NCBI GenBank assembly: GCA_004570955.1
Contig: SPPL01000001.1
Span: 397,042 to 461,041, forward strand
Direction of reading: 5' to 3'
From: Jeotgalicoccus nanhaiensis
Lineage (GTDB): Bacteria > Bacillota > Bacilli > Staphylococcales > Salinicoccaceae
Length of the DNA: 64,000 bases
Shown: one piece after another, positions 62,222-64,000 of the stretch
Layout: the number at the start of each line of letters is the position of its first letter
Numbering within the stretch: the stretch's first letter is position 1
Made by a program: the position numbers and the translations under genes
Notes under the pieces: model-generated
Databases searched by the model: none
Told to the model about the DNA's origin: nothing
Seen by the model: the letters and a program-made list of their open reading frames with translations, nothing else

Positions 62222-63523
62222 TTACTTACCTGCCTTTTCAAATGACTCACTAAGAATACTGAACCCTTTGTTCAGCTCCTCATCATTAATAACGAGCGGC
62301 ATCAGGAATCTGATAACGTTTCCATAAATACCGGCAGACAGTAAGATCAAACCGTTCTCATTAGCGTACTTGGCAATTTTACCAGTCAGTTCCTTGTTCG
62401 GAGTATTTACTTTATCATCCTCGACAATTTCTACTGCGACCATTGCACCAAGACGTCTGATTTCACCGACAAATGAATGTTTGTTTTGTAATTCTTTCAG
62501 AACATCTTCAAGTTTCTGTCCGATGTTTTCCGCTTTGTCACAGAGGTTTTCTTCTTTAACAACATCGATAACAGTCAATGCCGCTGCACATGCTACAGGA
62601 TTCCCTGCGAATGTTCCTCCAAGTTCACCCGGCTCTGCAGCATCGAGAATTTCTGTTTTACCTACAACACCGCTGAGCGGCAGTCCAGCAGCCATAGATT
62701 TAGATACTGTCATTAAGTCCGGCTCAATATCGAAATGTTCTGATGCAAACAATTTACCCGTACGCCCGAAACCAGTCTGAATTTCATCCGCTACAAAAAC
62801 AATTCCATGTTCTTTACAGAAATTCACTACAGCTTCAACGAAACGTTTTGGAGGAACGATAAAACCACCTTCGCCCTGCACAGGTTCCATAACGACACAT
62901 GCTACGTTCTCCGGAGCAACTGTTTCTATAAAGAAATCATGAAATTCTTTAATAGACTGCTCAATATACTCTTCTTCTGTTAAGGCTGTATGCTTGCGGT
63001 ATAAGTAAGGATACGGTGCTGCGTAAATATCAGATGCAAAGGGGCCAAAACCATTCTTATAAGGTTTTACTTTACTCGTCATGCTCATCGTTAAATTCGT
63101 GCGTCCGTGATAACCGCGCTTGAATGAAACAACCGCATTTCTGCCCGTATACTTGCGTGACATTTTCACAGCATTCTCTACAGCCTCTGCACCTGAGTTA
63201 AACAGAATTGCTTTTTTATCAAAATTGCCCGGGGTAATTTCGCACAGTTTTTCAGCGAGTTCAATATAGCCGTCGTACATAATACAGTTAAAACCGGGAT
63301 GTAAAAACTTATCGACCTGATTTTTAACTGCCTCTGTCACTTTAGGATGTGTGTGCCCGACATTCTGTACACCAATCGCCCCTGCAAAATCTATAAACTC
63401 ATTGCCTTCAGGATCCGTAATGGTCGCACCGTGCGCTTTAGCGGCAATGCTTAAATTTCCGTTACTGACACCTTTTGCAACATATTTGTTTCTTTTTTCT
63501 TGTAAATCCTTTGTTCTAGTCAT
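62222..63523 (-). CDS. gabT: 4-aminobutyrate aminotransferase
   Basis: Class III PLP aminotransferase of 433 residues. [39 protein letters not shown], and the PLP lysine in [19 protein letters not shown] identify it; [11 protein letters not shown] is the cofactor aspartate motif. Converts GABA and 2-oxoglutarate to succinic semialdehyde and glutamate. AAAGGGG is about 9 bases before the ATG. First gene of the operon and divergent from gabR, as in Bacillus subtilis, where GabR activates gabTD. Confidence 0.93.
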   Translation of the reverse strand: MTRTKDLQEKRNKYVAKGVSNGNLSIAAKAHGATITDPEGNEFIDFAGAIGVQNVGHTHPKVTEAVKNQVDKFLHPGFNCIMYDGYIELAEKLCEITPGNFDKKAILFNSGAEAVENAVKMSRKYTGRNAVVSFKRGYHGRTNLTMSMTSKVKPYKNGFGPFASDIYAAPYPYLYRKHTALTEEEYIEQSIKEFHDFFIETVAPENVACVVMEPVQGEGGFIVPPKRFVEAVVNFCKEHGIVFVADEIQTGFGRTGKLFASEHFDIEPDLMTVSKSMAAGLPLSGVVGKTEILDAAEPGELGGTFAGNPVACAAALTVIDVVKEENLCDKAENIGQKLEDVLKELQNKHSFVGEIRRLGAMVAVEIVEDDKVNTPNKELTGKIAKYANENGLILLSAGIYGNVIRFLMPLVINDEELNKGFSILSESFEKAGK

Positions 63524-63572
63524 TTGATGAATCCCCTTTCATAACTGTAATATTAATCATTATGCCAATGTC

Positions 63573-63592
63573 TGGTATAATTAAAAGTACCA
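63573..63592. promoter_or_regulatory. Possible GabR operator
   Basis: TGGTAT (63573-63578) and the near-complement GTACCA (63587-63592) form an inverted repeat in the gabT-gabR gap; Bacillus subtilis GabR recognises ATACCA elements. A further GGACCA lies at 63610-63615. The spacing differs from the known site, so this is tentative. Confidence 0.35.
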
Positions 63593-63640
63593 ATATTCAG
63601 AAATTATAGGGACCAGATTATTGCAATGGAGGATTCATCT

Positions 63641-63883
63641 ATGCTGGAAATCATTTTGTCTGATTCGAAAAAAGCGACATATAAGTATCGGCAGATTTAC
63701 GAAATTCTAAAAGATAAAATCATTTCAGGAACTCTGCCGAAAGATTACAAACTCCCTTCGAAAAGGGGTCTCGCAAAAGATTTAAACATCAGTATAAACT
63801 CAGTCGCAACAGCCTATGAGCAGTTAATGGCTGAAGGATATGTCTATGCTTTAGAGAAAAAAGGATATTACATTGAACTATAA
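63641..63883 (+). pseudogene. gabR: Truncated GabR (MocR/GntR-type) regulator: only the DNA-binding domain remains
   Basis: 80 residues that align with the winged-helix domain of GabR: LEIILSDSKKATYKYRQIYE, LPSKRGLAKDLNISINSVA and TAYEQLMAEGYVYALEKKGY. The PLP-binding aminotransferase-like domain of about 380 residues is absent; the frame ends IEL-stop where the IS sequence begins (about 63874). The ATG at 63641 is chosen because GGAGG lies 8 bases before it and the alignment starts there. The stub could still bind DNA but should not respond to GABA and PLP. Confidence 0.85.
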
Positions 63884-64000
63884 CCTATAAAATAGACAAT
63901 TTAATAAAAGCGTTACGCTGTGAGTAGATGACCCCTGTATTGTGCCGGGGTCATCTTATTTAGTCCCCATTGATAGCGCTCATTATTATACTTATTAATA
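63874..64000. mobile_element. IS3-family (IS150-like) insertion, right part outside the window
   Basis: From about 63874 the sequence changes from gabR to an IS end: terminal TG, then CCTATAAAATAGACA resembling IS150-type inverted repeats, followed by the 3' end of a transposase on the minus strand. The other end and the target duplication lie beyond base 64000. The exact junction is inferred from loss of GabR similarity and the terminal TG. Confidence 0.75.
63913..64000 (-). CDS. IS3-family transposase, C-terminal end only
   Basis: The minus strand from base 64000 reads INKYNNERYQWGLNKMTPAQ then YRGHLLTA and a stop at 63913-63915. This is the characteristic C-terminus of the integrase-core OrfB of IS150/IS3 elements (YN-x-R-x-QWGLN-x-MTP-x-QYR). 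Only the last 28 codons are inside the window. No inactivating change is seen in this part. Confidence 0.88.
   Translation of the reverse strand, partial: INKYNNERYQWGLNKMTPAQYRGHLLTA

Overview
The window looks like a chromosomal segment of a low-to-moderate GC member of the Staphylococcaceae, with Jeotgalicoccus, Salinicoccus or Nosocomiicoccus as the nearest guesses. The protein repertoire (class Ib nrdIEF, a BmrC/BmrD-like ABC pair, GabR/GabT/GabD, a fused PabB-PabC, a YwrD-type gamma-glutamyltransferase), strong AGGAGG or AAGGGG ribosome binding sites, many GTG and TTG starts and the arrays of short hairpin repeats all fit Firmicutes. The genus is an inference from family resemblance; no 16S or tRNA gene is present to anchor it.

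Layout. 1-3.4 kb: nrdI-nrdE-nrdF (minus strand) behind two NrdR-type boxes and a LexA-like box. 3.6-6.7 kb: an EamA exporter and recQ, converging on an 83-bp repeat. 6.8-10.5 kb: a folate-precursor operon, pabA - fused pabB/pabC - two small unknown genes - a PxpC/KipA-like gene. 10.7-15.2 kb: an MFS pump, a GlsB/YeaQ stress protein, an array of seven 51-bp hairpin repeats, cytosine deaminase and a MetE-like methyltransferase. 15.3-20.1 kb: ASCH protein, RelE-type toxin-antitoxin pair, and a heterodimeric multidrug ABC exporter preceded by its own promoter, a 25-codon leader peptide and a terminator hairpin (probable ribosome-mediated attenuation). 20.1-24.1 kb: oxidoreductase, alpha/beta hydrolase and a lipoprotein sugar dehydrogenase. 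24.2-31.6 kb: an AT-rich membrane protein with a lytic-transglycosylase-like C-terminus, then asparaginase, NhaC antiporter, isoaspartyl dipeptidase, an Fsr-type MFS pump and a LysR regulator. 31.7-34.8 kb: CynX-type permease, AraC/GyrI-like regulator, short-chain dehydrogenase.

34.9-49.7 kb is an AT-rich accessory stretch of mostly small single genes: three GNAT acetyltransferases, an ASCH protein, Nudix, a kinase-like P-loop protein, S41 peptidase, DUF5694-like protein, a broken AI-2E transporter, a perfect 48-bp palindrome, metallophosphatase, GrpB, methyltransferase, TspO and several tiny membrane proteins. 49.9-53.3 kb: alcohol and aldehyde dehydrogenases divergent from a LuxR-type regulator. 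53.9-55.2 kb: an AT-rich ApeA-like HEPN protein, a likely phage-defence gene. 55.2-63.5 kb: gamma-glutamyltransferase, then an operon gabT - gabD - agmatinase-family ureohydrolase - sodium symporter - APC permease. The divergent gabR regulator is cut after its DNA-binding domain by an IS3-family insertion that runs off the right edge.

How the genes work together. The clearest pathway is the last one: uptake by the two transporters, release of urea from a guanidino compound (most simply 4-guanidinobutyrate), GABA transamination and succinic semialdehyde oxidation to succinate, now with a damaged regulator. A second coherent module is asparagine and isoaspartate breakdown (asparaginase, IadA, NhaC). 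The most novel regulatory object is the leader-peptide/terminator region at about 19.84-20.08 kb. The best defence candidates are the ApeA-like protein and, more speculatively, the membrane-anchored transglycosylase-like protein.
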